Below, piece by piece: positions 12,401 through 24,882 of a DNA stretch of 64,000 nt. A program made the translations under genes and the position numbers. Numbering within the stretch: position 1 is the first letter of the stretch; each line of letters begins with the position of its first letter. Under the pieces are notes generated by a model. The model saw only the letters and a program-made list of their open reading frames with translations, did not search any database and was not told the origin of the DNA. Source of the stretch: Narthecium ossifragum (lineage: Eukaryota; Streptophyta; Magnoliopsida; Dioscoreales; Nartheciaceae); NCBI GenBank assembly GCA_963920575.1, contig OY986973.1:23454760-23518759 (forward strand). The letters are read 5' to 3'.

Positions 12401-15400
12401 GCAGCATAAAGAGCTAAGATTGCCTGAACACAAGAAGATCAGAGGAAGGTCATATAGCTTCAGGTCGAGGAAGTTATCATATGTAAATTCAATCCAAAAG
12501 AAATGGTATCACCCAAAAAGTAATTGAAGCCACAGTGGCAATAGGAACTTCATAAAGCAAGGGCCTGCAAATATTTAAATCCGTTATTCGTAAAGGCAGA
12601 GCAAATAAAGAACAATGTTCATGGGTACAAAAATTCATTTGTGCTAGATCAATTTTTCCCCTTGTCATGAAAAGGAAGCCATCTAAGAAAAGCTAAAATG
12701 AAGTTGCGACTTCGAGATATTCAGGATAATAATGATGAGTGGATGAGAGAATGGAAAGAAGCTAGTCTCTTCTAACCAGTTTGTTTTATCCAAGCAGTTT
12801 ACATACTTCCTTTACAAGTTGGCAGAACAGTCTAACACTTTACTAACCACAGTTTTTGCACACTTAGAATCTTCAAATAATTTATCAAGAACTCTGAAAA
12901 TGAGCATAAGTTATGGGCAGAGCCGCGGAGAAGAGTAATGGCTTAAAGACAAGGGATGAGAAAAGTTAGCTTGAAAAAGTACGTTTGGATCACACCGACA
13001 AGATATAGCATTGCATTGACATTAACAGAACAAGATAAAACCAAATAGCTATGAAGATACATACTTGGTCAATGGCACAAACAGCAGGCACATTCATGTC
13101 AAATAGGACCGAATAGATCGTCTCTCTCAGTTGCCTTCTTGATGCCCGAGCAGCTTCAGTATCTATAGGAAAGGAGAAGATCCAGTCAGAAGCTCACAAG
13201 AGTCTGAAATGGTGCCTTTCTCGTAGAACATTCAGAGGAACAGTTTCATGCAATGATTGTTCTTCTTTTAGAAGTTAAACTAATTCCGCCATCCATATCT
13301 AAGCTGGATAGCACTGTATAGGATCATTTGATTCAATGTATTGGTCGACAGTAGATTTGCAGGAAGTTCCTTTTTTTTTTTCTCCAAATCCAGTAGATAT
13401 AAGATTTAATGGAAAAATGATAAGGAATAAGAAGCTAGCTGTCAGCTATCAGATTTGTGTGACTAAGGTTACATCATGGAAACAATGGGCATCCCCCCAA
13501 TCTGGAAATGATATGCACGTATAGGAACTACAAACATATGATGAAAAGCAAATCAAGAATCAAGATCAAAGCTTCTCCATGATCTTTCCTCAAATATTAA
13601 ATTAACTTTAGCCACAAACCATCTCATTTTTGCATAATCGGTGGATATACATTAAAGATAAAGCCCAAAAAAGACTCTCAAATAACAGATACTCCTGGCC
13701 TTACAAGAATGAAAAGGTAGAGGCAATTATAGGCCTTCTCATTATGATCGGCAATTTGCAGTGGCTACTAACCATCAGAATGGCAGATTGGGAGGGACAC
13801 GATAATTGGCTGAGATGATGGCTTCACCTGCATCCTGTGATAGCACCTAGTAAGATTGATGAAGATCAAGAAAAACACTCATGATGGAAAGTGTAGGCGA
13901 CATAGCGAACAAAAAATGTATGCAATGAAAGTCAAGTTGGCAAATAGAGACAGAAGCAATAACTATAAAAAGAACCTGCTGTAAATCGTTGAAAAGAAAT
14001 TTCTGAGCCTTGAGTACATTGGGGACTCTATGTTCCCAAACTCCTGCGAATTAGAGAGAAAGCATACAAAAAATCAATATGCATGTGGGTTTCACTTTCC
14101 CCCCTCAAAACTATGAATAAAGGTTGCATGAGAAATCCTTACTAAAAAAGTTGCACAGCGACCAGATGGAGAAGGATACTTGCTCCAACCATACTTGCAA
14201 TAGCCTGATCCACCTTCAAAAAGGATGCCAATAAAATATGACCCAGAGTTTTCCAATTTTGTATGGATAAGACTGTTCATATGAATATAACCATGAACTC
14301 ATCTCCTATACGCATACAGCTAATCAGCTGCAAAGCAATTGCAATTTGCCCTTTTTTATAGCATATTAAACCCTAAATTCGAGCTCTGTTGGCTACTAGT
14401 GACGTAATTGATATCATCTGACTAGCCTTTAGACTTTCGAGAGACAACCCACATCTTTACCTAGAAATAAGTTCATTACTAGATACCACTATAAATAAGA
14501 AATTCTATAGGGAGCATTAGTTATCAATATGCATGGACAGTATGCTTCTTATTGTTTAATCATGAATATCATCCCTCTAACGGCATACACATATGCTCAA
14601 ACCCTTCCACACAAGAAATGGCAAACAGATCCGTAGATTATCGCAAGCCATCACGGTTATCTCTTGTATACCAACAACACAAGTAAAACTGGTGCAAAAC
14701 AAAGTGAGTGCCGCAATGTTGAAACTTGAAAGAAAACAGGGGATTAGAAGCTGTACACTGTAAGATATCAACTCATTGAAAGATAAGAAAACAGAGGGTA
14801 CTAACATGACCTGTAGATAATCTCATAGCTAGGAAAGATGGGGAAGGTCAGATCTTACCATCAATAATGATAGATCCTGGAACTTTCTCACGTTGCACAT
14901 AAATGTTCATGAAAGATAATTGCGGTGAGTAATCGAAATACATCCTGCAGAATTAGCAACAAAAGTAACACCGAATCATTGCCAGGTTAATGAAAGTATA
15001 TAACAAGGAATAAAGGTCATATATGAACCGATTGCTTTCTACAACGAGATTATGCAAAAAGGCCCCTATTTCCCAGAACAAGAAACAAGCTCAAAGCCCC
15101 AAAATGTATCAATCTCACTATTCACTCCACTCCCTTTGGAAATCCCAACTCTGTAAGTATTCCTCCTTAACATTTGTTCTGTCGGACCACACAATCAAGT
15201 CAATATCCATCTGATTTCAGCAATACAGAGCAAGTAACAGCAATACAGCATGGTTTCCTCAATCAGAGTCCCATAAAACCAAAAGTTTCTTGCAGAAAAG
15301 ACTTTATCGAGGATTGACTTTTTGAACTTCTGGTAACACACAAAAATACATTAAGAATCAGAGCAAAAAGGGTATAGTGCATGCTACGTGATCCCAAGCC

Positions 15401-16212
15401 CAATAAAAATTGAACCTCAAATTCTCCACAAATAGCTAAACCCTCCACTTTTATACAAGGGAACCACCATCCCACCTGTCTCCTAAAGAGAAAAGAAAAG
15501 CTAAATCCACCAATTCCTCCCATATTTGAAAAGGAAAGCTCAAAACCCACCAATATCTTAGATAAAATTCAATTACTTAAAATAAACCCAATCTCCAGTG
15601 CGCGTCAGCAATGATACAACCCACTCGATTCCATAAATTTCCTAAAACTCACCCCTCATATTCGCAAGAAAAACAATCTAAATCCCCACGACCTACATCC
15701 AATGTAACCCAAACGACATTATCCACTAGATTCCATCATTCCACTCAAAAACCCCTCAAAATCCATTGATAAACATAGAAAACCATCACCTCACGGCATT
15801 CCATCAGAACCAACTAAATCCAAGAAACTCCACAAAAAGCCAGACCCTTTCCAACTTACGTGGAAGGGGACCCCGATCTAAGCTGGGTCTCCGCGAACAC
15901 CACGGGCTCCCAGGGCTCCTCCCCGTTCTGCAGGTAAAAGATCCAGAGTCTATCATCCGACACAAACGACCGCCACCCCCTGCACACCGCGCTCGCCCTG
16001 GCTGCATCCCGGGGGTCAAGAAGCCTCACGATCTGCACGAGCACGTCAGTAGGGAGGTCGTCAAAGAAGGCGCCCATGGAGCAGGCCTCGCCATAGGAGT
16101 ACGAGGAGGAGGACGCGGCGGAGAGTGATCGATCAGATGGTGAACGGATCGAGGAGGACGAGCCCTGGCGGGAGAGGACGGAGCCCCACACCTTGCGGAG
16201 GAGAAAAGCCAT
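9486..16212 (-). CDS. ARP8: Actin-related protein 8 with N-terminal F-box (12 exons)
   Basis: Plant ARP8 fuses an F-box to an actin-fold domain and is reported as a nucleolar protein; the F-box implies contact with SKP1/SCF. Exons on the minus strand: 16212-15860, 14944-14859, 14213-14143, 14043-13976, 13834-13773, 13162-13065, 12423-12342, 11636-11494, 11265-11117, 10844-10711, 10577-10459, 9575-9486. They join in frame to 484 residues. The start is the ATG at 16212; residues 2-10 read AFLLRKVWG. The F-box is at about 52-97 (DLPTDVLVQIVRLLDPRDAA). Actin-fold pieces follow: GYCKYGWSKYPSPSGR, PIIVSLPIC, SGIVVNIGFHATSIVP, GVRAMGLHRAVALCMDHC, FKTVVLAGGSSCLPGLPG. The C-terminus reads STFPEAWCMIKKQ...SFLGSW. 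Exon 5 uses the acceptor at 13835; the next AG inside it would give an immediate stop. Exon 9 uses a GTATGT donor, which is needed to keep frame into exon 10. Confidence 0.94.
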
Positions 16213-16973
16213 CAAGATCGATGGATCAGAGAGTAGAGACGAGGGATCAGGGTTAGGACTCCCGAGGAGGAGGAAGGGACCGGTGTCTCCTCTCAGCTGA
16301 GACCTCCGAGGAGGACAACTACATCACCGACGTGGTAATCGTTGGTTGGCTGTGTGTATGCTTGCTCTTTCCTCGGGAGTCGGGAGTGGTTTAAGTTGGA
16401 GCCACGTCGCCAGTTCAGGATAATTAAACTCCACCTGGGAAGAGCGAGTCGGATATCAGGGGGATGGGACGGTAGTGGAGGGAGAGCACGGGCGGACAAG
16501 TGTTTCGGCGAGAGATCGAAGAAGATCTCCTGCAACTGTCCGCATATGCGGGCGTAACATACAACTGACATATCCTACGTCGAGATTCGCCTTTAAAAAC
16601 CTTAGCTCCTCATCTGACGGCTATAAGGGTTTCGCAAAATGCGCCCGTTTTACTTGCAATAGTGCGCGCTGGAAGCAGTTGGAGACGAGTTGGGTCGTTA
16701 ATATCGTTAGGCGTCGGAGCACCGGCTGTGAGCCGGTAGTAAGTTCACCTCCATGTGACCATTTCTCAAGCCACATTGGCAAATGAGATCATTGTTTAGA
16801 TAGATGCCTCTGGTAATAAAAAAGACGCACAATTCACTAAAGAAAGTTTTATTTCACAATCTTATTTAACTAAACATTGGCTTGTTCAACAACTATGCCG
16901 AGGAAGACCATGCCTTTCCTTCTTTTCCTTGCCATAATTTATTATCATCGACGAAAAGAATCTGCAATCACCC
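16213..16973. other. Promoter/5'UTR of ARP8 and downstream region of the kinase-like gene
   Basis: Both flanking genes run on the minus strand, so this gap holds the ARP8 promoter and the 3'UTR of the kinase-like gene. A telo-box-like 'cctaaccctg' (minus strand, about 16248-16257) lies just upstream of the ARP8 ATG. Short open frames at 16293-16786 match nothing known. Confidence 0.5.
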
Positions 16974-19900
16974 CTACAGGTCGACCGATGTTATCACGAG
17001 ATCTGCTTTCTTCTTTGATTTCATGATGAGCTCCGCATTCGGCCGATCATTGTCCTCCACCTGAATTAGAACACAGAAAAGGAAATTTGTTTTTTAAAAA
17101 AGTATAATTTATGAAGCTTAATGGAAGAAGCAATAGGATAAATTTTCGAACAGAAAATATAGGAGCTGGTGTGTTCAATCAGCTAATGAAAGGAATATGA
17201 ATGCTTGACGTGTATGAAGAAAGGTCAAGAAAACATCTTGACGATGAAGGGCGTCGTTTCTCATTAAATTGACAATAATGCTTTATTTGCTTTTGAAAAT
17301 GACGTAGAAATCATCGTCATGGTCGCTATTTCTTTAATGGCAATTCTTATAACCAACCAGTGATGACGAGTAAAAATCCAAGTTTACCATCTTGGCATGG
17401 ATTCACCTCTACTGACACAGATCGTGCCAGCGGTACAATAATCCATGGTCTGAAAGAAATTTCGAAGACTCTAGCTTGTAAGATGATCCTAGATCCGTTC
17501 CTTTGGTCGACACAAATAGTGCATTGATCAACTATTAAGTACTAACAACAAAACATAAAGTAGAACACAAACTTACCCGCCATTTTGCAACATCAGGCTC
17601 TTTTCCTGAAGATGAGGTAGATGACATAAAGTAAGGAATTGGGTTTTCAACAATGAAAATTAACATGGTAGCTTGCTAAGGCCACTGACCTGTGAATATA
17701 TGTCTTCTTAGAACTCTTTCCATGGCTTTATCAATGTCAATGTCGAGGAACCTTTCAGAAAAGAATAGAAATAAATAAGTAAAGATTCTATCCAGCAGGA
17801 TGTCGGACCATGGTTGTTTTACATGCTGTTGACATGGTATACTTGGTAGAAACCCCATGTCGATGGCAGGGAAGCTGATTATGAAGATAATATATTCGGG
17901 AGGGACCTCATGCTGATTATATGTACTGTGCCAATAAATATATTGGCACGATCACTTCTGATATTTTGACGAGTCATACAATAGGCATAAATGATGTTAG
18001 ACTTACCACTTCTCGTTAAATATGGAACCCACATCCTTCCAAACTCCTTCATCCAGAAGCAAGTAATTACCTTCTACAATTACTAACTTATGCCTGTGTA
18101 AAGTAAAAACAAAATAATGTCAAAACACAAGAATTCAAATGCTTGTCACAGGAATTATATTGTAATGTATAATAAAGAGGTTTTTAAAATGGAATAGTAG
18201 CTACTTGCACTCCAGCCCAGCAAATGGTCACAAGTACAGACCATATTTATGTGAAGGAATAAGGAAATATATAACACAACTTTGGCAACACTACCTCTAA
18301 TGTACTCAATATATTGAAATGCATTTGTAATCTGTAAACTACATAAATGCAGATCAGGGTGTGGTTGTTGAGAGCCTAGAACCAGAATAAGCGCTTTACT
18401 TACGTATGTTTCACAAATATTTCATCTTCTACAGGATCACCAACACCATGATCAAATGATGGAGCGTAAACTGATCCCTGAAAATCGCCAATTAAGTCAT
18501 GATATTAGACTTCCAATTTCCCTTCATTTCAGGTTACTTCATTAGATACTGGTGTTGATAAATAAAATATCTGGAAAAAAAGTGGGGGAATATAAGCACT
18601 GGATAAAGAATTCCATAAAAAAGAAGATTTGAAAAGTCACATAAGGCAAAGTAAAACGAGAACTTAACAAGAGAAGAAGAAAAAGAAGGGGGAGAACGGA
18701 AGGAAAATTTGAATCAAAAGAACCATACCTGGACTCTCAAAATCTGAAGACACTTCAGAAGAAGATCTGGACTAAATGTCCAAGGGGCTGAATCCATCAA
18801 AAGTTGCAGGATTAGCAGTTTTTTGCATAGTAAAATCCCTAGTTTTTGTTGACCTTATAGCAAATTCCTCACCTCCTCTCCTTGCATGTGCTTCCTCAGG
18901 ATTCTAGCAACGAGTAGAAAGGTAGCTTCAATAAAGAAGAACAGGATTAAACTTGAAAATGCACAGAAGAAGTTGGAAAGCTGAACATGAGCTCAGCTGA
19001 GCCGACAGCACAGAGAAAACAAACCTCCATAGCATCCAGCTGGGAACGGTATAGATGGAAACCATCCATTGGAAGCACAGTAGCAATATGATCAGGCTGC
19101 ACAAGAGGGTCCTCTTTGGAAGCTCTTTGGGAGCAAAGTTTGTTGAGACGGTGAACGACTTCAGATGCTAGAGTGGTCTTACCAGCTCCAGGAGGACCAG
19201 CCAAACCTATGATATATCTGCAAAAATTTTCATACAGTGATATGAATGACATAGAAGCAATTACCATTGATAGGTGATTTCTTTATTTCAGAGATATGAA
19301 TGATATATAAGCAATTAATTTGAAGCATGTTTTAGTAACAGCACTGGAATGTAGGATCAGCAACAAAAGCATCACAACTGGCAGCGATGGTAATGAATAA
19401 ATGGAGGTTTAGCAAGATACAAGCATAAATAACATGAGAACTAGTATAGTTCAGAATTATGTACCAGACTAGCTTACAGAAAACAGAATAAAACATCAGT
19501 ATACGTATGCCAGTTTGTGAATGCATAAATTGTTAGAAAAATCATTGTAAGATTCATGCTAAAAGAACGTAGAAGAACTTACTTGGAATTGACACCCTGC
19601 AATTTTGCCGCAATAGGAAGAAGGTGTTCAATCAGAGCGTCATAGACCTCTTCAATAGACCTTGAAGCGGGAAAGGACAGGACCACATTTAGCAATTACG
19701 AACAAAAAATCATTTTAGGTAAACAAATAAGAGCAATGGCCATATCATGTGTGACTTCTTTATGCATCATTTATCTCCTTTATCCACCACTTAACTTGAT
19801 AAGCATCATGCCAATCCTCCACATTTATCATCCGGCCACTACAAAGACGTTATAAATTTTCTATTTATCTTTTAAAATTTTCAATTACTTTTCTTGATGC

Positions 19901-20841
19901 GAGATAGTTTACCTTCCTTCTACTACAGGAATATCTTGTTGTAGACATGAGAAAACCTGAAGCAAAAACAAAAGTATAATTCTATTGTTCACTGATGAGA
20001 TAGATAGCAGATAAAGAAAGTAAAAGTTTTTATCCACCTTATGATTATTTTTCCTCAAATGGTAAAGCCAAGATTGACGTGATGATACATTCTTGGTAGC
20101 TTTTATCACATTTGACTGTCTAGAACAATGCCAGCTCAAATTTTGTCCTCGTCGAAGTGCCAACAACTCTGCAGATATTAAAGAATTCGAAATTATATAG
20201 CTGCAGTAAAAAAGAGCAAAAAATGATAACTATTAAAGACCCCGCCCAACAAAAAAAAAAAAAAAAAAAAAAAGCCCAGTTTTTACGCATAAGTATTTGG
20301 CTTCTAATAGGTGAATAGATAAGGATCAATAGATGGCATTACATATTTCTTAAGATAAGAGAAGTTCAAGTGGTTCTTACTTCTTACCACGACTCAGAGT
20401 CTTGTCTCAGTCTGAAGCTTAGATTATTTGATCTAAAATATGTCTGAAGCCATGTCACCTTCCCTTGTTACCTCTACTAATAGCAAATTGAGATCTATAC
20501 CTTTGCTATCTATTCGAGATATCTAAACAGATTGGTACAAAAGAAAACAACTTTCTTTAACACTAAAAAATCAGGAGAAGGCAAAAAAAATCACAAATAG
20601 ATAGAAGCAAACAGGATAGAAAGGGTTTTGAGGGATACCCACATGAGGAACATACATAAATCTCACACCTTTCAAAATTTATCAACATTCTATCAATTTT
20701 CCAAGAGAGGGTTTATACCAATGGGTGCTTGAAATCCTACAGAAATCTAACTCGAATTTGGCGATGGTTTTGCCTACCTGAGGAGGAGGAGGAAGAGGAT
20801 CGCCAGACGCCCGTCATGTATGGAGACAGCGAGAGCTCCAT
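16974..20841 (-). CDS. P-loop uridine kinase/phosphoribulokinase-like protein (12 exons)
   Basis: Member of the P-loop PRK/uridine-kinase family; the true substrate is not known to me. Exons on the minus strand: 20841-20778, 20168-20038, 19956-19913, 19660-19583, 19217-19025, 18903-18873, 18787-18729, 18477-18404, 18093-18007, 17751-17690, 17605-17577, 17060-16974. All junctions keep frame, giving about 312 residues. A Ser/Arg-rich N-terminus (MELSLSPYMTGVWRS) resembles a plastid or mitochondrial presequence. Walker A is GLAGPPGAGKTT at about 110-121, followed by PMDGFHLYRSQLD, then APWTFSPDLLLKCLQ, GSVYAPSFDHGVGDPVED, HKLVIVEGNYLLLDEG and the C-terminal VEDNDRPNAELI with IKSKKKADLVI-like end. 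The order and wording fit the plant 'putative uridine kinase' family. The 5'UTR carries a GA repeat (20870-20902). It diverges from UTP18. Confidence 0.88.
20250..20273. repeat. Poly(A) run in intron 1 of the kinase-like gene
   Basis: About 24 consecutive A on the plus strand (T on the sense strand of the gene), between exons 1 and 2. Confidence 0.9.
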
Positions 20842-20864
20842 CTGGAATTCTAGCAGAGAAGAGA

Positions 20865-20903
<39 letters not shown>

Positions 20904-21612
20904 GCGCTCTGCCCCCTCGCAACGATGGGTTGCTCTTGATGTGATCCAAGCAGCTGGACAGCCGCTTTAGAAGCGGACTGAGTAAATATTTCAGATAGGA
21001 TCCACACGTGGGGTTTTCTTGGGAAGAACCAGGCAGCTGAACAGCTGGGTTTAGACTTTATATTTAAATGTCACTTTATAAGAGCGAATTCGTAATATAA
21101 TTGGTCATACTCATACCCCAGCCCGTTAATAAGATCACCCGACCCGATATCGTTAGATCCGACGTCCTTATTGGATCTTATCGAATCCGACCCCATTGGA
21201 TACCTCGAACCCTAGCATTCAGTACCTCTCTCTCTCTCTCTCTCCCCACCTCCTCTCCGCCGCCGGCGCGACCATTACCGTCGCCGTCCTCGTTGCCGCC
21301 TATACTGTAGAAATCTTCTCGCCGGTCGGGGTCTTCGTCTTTATCGATTCTACTGTAAGTCCTTCGAAACCTCTGCTCAAAGTTTCGTTTTTCCCCCGGT
21401 GTTTTTAGAGAGGGAAAAGAAAAACTCTAATTTGTGGAAAGATTGGTTCTTTCTGGAAACATTAATTCTCGAAACAGTTTGAGATTTTTTCTAGTGTAAG
21501 TACCTCTTCTAGAATCGAATTCCTTGTGGGTTTTGTTTTCGAAGATTGACTGCTGTACCACTTAGTGTAACTTCGGGAAATCATAACTATTTCTTGTAGA
21601 TTGGGTGACAAG
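20842..21612. promoter_or_regulatory. Shared divergent promoter between the kinase-like gene and UTP18
   Basis: The two ATGs are only 771 bases apart and face away from each other. The interval holds a (GA)n tract at 20870-20902 (leader of the minus gene), a matching (TC)n tract at 21225-21243 (leader of the plus gene) and a telo-box-like 'aaccctag' near 21208, common in ribosome-biogenesis promoters. A 5'UTR intron for UTP18 is likely, from the donor at about 21355 (ctg|taagt context) to the acceptor 'tgtag' just before 21600. Function is inferred from layout. Confidence 0.6.
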
Positions 21613-23292
21613 ATGAGTTTGATCTCGCAACACGTGGTCAAGAAGCACCGGAAGGAGGAGGAGGAGATCGGTGGTGAGGCGGCTGACGGGGAAAATGGAG
21701 TGGATTTGGTTGATGAACCCAATTTGACGAAGTCGAAGAAGAGGAGAAAGAGAAGTGTGGAGGATGATGAAAGGAAGGAGAAGTCTGATGTGGATGCTGC
21801 GAAGGAGATGAAGAGTCTGGAGAGCTTCTTGTTTGGGAGCCTCTACTCTCCGATCGAGTTCGGCAAAGAAGACAATGGAGAAGAAGGTGCAGAGGAGAAT
21901 GACCGAGACGCCGCGCCATTGTTTGTGGTGGATAAGTCGGCTGGCGATGAGATGGTGGTCTATGAGGAGGATCGTAGGATGGTTTTTGAAGAAGATGAGG
22001 AACCCAACAAAGAAAGGAAGCCCGTGTGGGTTGACGATGAGGAAGAGAGGACAATGATGAATATAGCGAAGGTGTCAAGGCTGCGTAAGCTGAGGAAGGA
22101 GGCCGAGGAGAGTGTTATCTCGGGTGCGGACTATGTTTCTAGATTGCGTGCCCAGCATGTGAAGCTGAACCCTTGGACGGATTGGGCGCGAATTGATAGG
22201 AACTCTACCAGGGTTCATGGCTCCGATGATGAGTCTGATGATGACAGTGGTATCACGGTGGCACATGGCTATGAGGGTATCGCTGGAGAAGATGAGCTTG
22301 TCGTCAAGGACAGTGTTAAGTTGTTGCCAGGGCTGTTAGAGTACTCTCGGTTGGTGGATGCCAATGCTGAGGAGCCTTCCAATGGTCCGATAAACTCTGT
22401 TCAGTTCCATAGGAACGGGCAGTTGCTGCTCACTGCGGGTCTGGACAAGAGGTTGAGATTTTTCCAAGTTGATGGAAAACACAACACTAAAGTACAGAGC
22501 ATATTCATCGAGGATTGCCCTGTGCGCAAGGCTTCGTTCTTGCCTGATGGATCTCAGGTCATCTTGGCTGGCAGAAGAAAGTTCTTTTACAGCTTTGATT
22601 TGGTGAAGGCGGCTGTGGATAAGATTGGCCCTTTGACGGGCAGGGAGGAGAAAAGCCTAGAAGTGTTCGAGGTTTCCCCTGATTCAAGCATCGTGGCCTT
22701 TGTTGGCAATGAAGGCTATATCCTTTTGATTTCATCTAGAACAAAAGAGCTGATTGGAACTCTCAAGATGAACGGAACCGCTCGCTCGCTGGCTTTTGCT
22801 GAGGGTGGACAGCAGCTATTGAGCAGTGGAGGTGATGGACATGTCTACCACTGGGATCTGAGAACAAGGAAGTGCATTCATAAGGCCATCGATGAAGGCT
22901 GCATAACCGGTTCATCTCTTTGCACTTCGCCTGACAGCAATTTGTTTGCAGCGGGCTCAAGCAGTGGAATAGTGAACGTCTATAAAAGAGATGCATTCCT
23001 TGGTGGGAAGAGAAAGCCTTTGAAGACAATCGAAAACCTTACGACGAAGATCGATCACTTGAAGTTCAATCACGATGCACAGATTTTAGCTATTACTTCA
23101 AGCATGCAGAGAAACGGATTGAAGCTCATCCATGTTCCTTCTTTCAATGTCTTCTCAAATTGGCCGACAGCAAAAACAAGTCTGCAATATCCACGTTGCT
23201 TGGATTTCAGCCCTGGCGGAGGGTTCATGGCCATGGGTAATGCTGCTGGAAAGGTTCATCTGTACAAGCTGCATCATTATGGAAATGCATGA
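21613..23292 (+). CDS. UTP18: U3 snoRNP-associated protein 18 homologue (UTP18), WD40
   Basis: UTP18 is a subunit of the small-subunit processome that handles early 18S rRNA processing in the nucleolus. A single uninterrupted coding exon gives 559 residues. The start is the ATG at 21613 (MSLISQHVVKKHRKEEEE); an earlier in-frame TTG is ignored. The N-terminal third is strongly charged with basic nuclear-signal-like stretches (KSKKRRKRS) and the family segment SLESFLFGSLYSPIEFG. The C-terminal half carries WD40 repeats: INSVQFHRNGQLLLTAGLDK, RKASFLPDGSQVILAGRRKF, LLSSGGDGHVYHWDLRTRKC, and the ending CLDFSPGGGFMAMGNAAGKV, which is typical of UTP18. It shares a divergent promoter with the kinase-like gene. 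Confidence 0.94.
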   Translation: MSLISQHVVKKHRKEEEEIGGEAADGENGVDLVDEPNLTKSKKRRKRSVEDDERKEKSDVDAAKEMKSLESFLFGSLYSPIEFGKEDNGEEGAEENDRDAAPLFVVDKSAGDEMVVYEEDRRMVFEEDEEPNKERKPVWVDDEEERTMMNIAKVSRLRKLRKEAEESVISGADYVSRLRAQHVKLNPWTDWARIDRNSTRVHGSDDESDDDSGITVAHGYEGIAGEDELVVKDSVKLLPGLLEYSRLVDANAEEPSNGPINSVQFHRNGQLLLTAGLDKRLRFFQVDGKHNTKVQSIFIEDCPVRKASFLPDGSQVILAGRRKFFYSFDLVKAAVDKIGPLTGREEKSLEVFEVSPDSSIVAFVGNEGYILLISSRTKELIGTLKMNGTARSLAFAEGGQQLLSSGGDGHVYHWDLRTRKCIHKAIDEGCITGSSLCTSPDSNLFAAGSSSGIVNVYKRDAFLGGKRKPLKTIENLTTKIDHLKFNHDAQILAITSSMQRNGLKLIHVPSFNVFSNWPTAKTSLQYPRCLDFSPGGGFMAMGNAAGKVHLYKLHHYGNA

Positions 23293-23785
23293 ACAAGCCA
23301 GGAAATGAAGTTAACAACCATCTCTACTCATGGTTGCTGTGCCCTTCTTAAATGTTGTATTCCTAAATTGAAATTTTGAGATTGTGAGGCTCTTTGTGGT
23401 GGTTGGTTGGATCTGTATGGTATCCAAATTTTGTGGAGTAGATTATTCGATGAATGCTTCTTTTTTTTTCAATTTTTTCATGGAATAGTGCGGTTAATGG
23501 GTGGGATTCTATGAGAAACATTTTGATGAAGTCCTCAATTGACTGAAAACCCCCTTATTTCTGGATTGTTATTATCCTTTTAAATAATCGAGGCAAAATG
23601 CTAGTTCTTCGTCTTTTACTATTATGTCCTTGTGTTCCTTTTTTTTTTCTTTCTTTCAGTTTTGTTTATTAGTTCTCCTCCCCTTATTTTATGAGTTTCT
23701 TTTGTTTCTTTTTTTGTCAGTTTTGTTTATTTTTTTAAAAATTTTTTATCGATTTTGTTTAATTTTTTAATCCGTTTTATTTATT
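23293..23785. other. 3' region of UTP18
   Basis: T-rich sequence; the first ~200 bases are probably UTP18 3'UTR. Nothing else is seen. Confidence 0.5.
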
Positions 23786-24312
23786 ATTTCTTGGAGAAAG
23801 AGTCGAGGGTCTTTTGTTTGGACCCAATCTGACAATTAGATCGGTCATAAGAAGTTTCAGATATTTAGTCTATTTTGGAGGAAAAAAGCCCAAAAATGTT
23901 AGGAGTTGTTTTACTCATTTGCCATCAAGGACTCCTCCTGTTCTAAACCAAGAGCGTCGAGAAATCGCTATTGCTCATGTTGGCAATCACTTCGTGCAGG
24001 TTTTCTTACACCCTCATTACTCTGTATCATCCATTTCAACATGGTTGTGGCAACATTCATCGTACGAAGCTAAAGGATGGGCCGCTCGTTATATGACACA
24101 TGTTTATTTGTGGTACGAAGTAAATGTTTATTTGTGGTACGAAGTAACATGTACAATACCAAGCACGTCGGGAGCAAAATTTGGAGACAATATTGATTAG
24201 AATTTGTATTTTTATATATATTTGTGCATCTCTTTTTTGGTGTATTGTTACATGTACTTTTCCATGAACATGACTAAATCAATATTGGTGTAGGAGGCTT
24301 TCACAAAAGAAA
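23786..24312 (+). mobile_element. Degenerate dispersed repeat with a transposon-protein fragment
   Basis: This block recurs at 55405-57705 (there split by a 1.6-kb insertion). Shared landmarks are 'cctttgtttggacccaatc', 'ggcaatcacttcgtgca', 'cgtacgaagctaaaggatg' and 'gctaaatcaatattggt'. An open stretch at 23814-24200 contains HVGNHFVQVFLHPHY followed by W..HSSYEAKGWAARY. That pattern resembles the C-terminal 'NHFV.V.L....P.PP...W...AWA..Y' part of the OTU-like/protease-type proteins carried by plant Mutator-like elements. It looks like a decayed fragment, and the family assignment is from memory of the motif only. A small internal tandem repeat (TTTATTTGTGGTACGAAGTA, twice) sits at about 24102-24145. 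Confidence 0.5.
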
Positions 24313-24680
24313 ATGCAATTTTTAACTGTTAGTATTTTTTTTTTCATATATATACCTTTTATTTTGATCCATGTTTTGATATTTTTTTAATTTTTTTTAC
24401 AAATAATCACTCCCAAAAACTACAACTAAAGAATAAACAAAAGATTACAAACATATAATAAAAAACTGTTTTATCAAAAAAGAAAAACAGAACTGATAAA
24501 AAAAGAAATAAAGATAAAAATAAAAAAATAAAGCTTATTAAAAGAACAAAACTAATGAAAGAAAAAAAGAAGCAAAACTTAAGAAACAACAACGCAAAAT
24601 TGAGAACAAAAATGAGAAAAAAAGAAAAGAAAAACCCGAAATAAAGTGGAGAAATCATGGGAGAGAAAAAGAAAGAGGGG

Positions 24681-24720
24681 TGTGTGTGTGTGTGGGGGAG
24701 GGGGGGGGGGGGGGGGGGGG
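24681..24720. repeat. (TG)n plus poly(G) tract
   Basis: (TG)7 runs directly into a ~27-base G run with one A. It lies in an A-rich, gene-free stretch. Confidence 0.95.
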
Positions 24721-24882
24721 AAGGGGAAAGTGGGATTTGTGTCATGAGGGACGGTGTCATTGGGGGCGATGAGTAGCTCTAGACAGATCCACATCTCAAG
24801 GCAGGTTATGGTTTAAAAGTAAGTTAATTTTCGATGAAAAAACTATCCGAGTAGTGTTCAGTTGTTTTATTGGTATATGTTA

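Noticed and set aside
20737..21007. Ser-Leu-rich frames on the minus strand before the kinase-like gene
   Set aside because: They translate the (GA)n leader repeat. The real start is the ATG at 20841 inside them, in the frame that splices correctly to exon 2.
24407..24760. 117-codon Phe/Leu-rich minus-strand frame
   Set aside because: It translates an A-rich/poly(G) low-complexity tract and is not credible as a protein.
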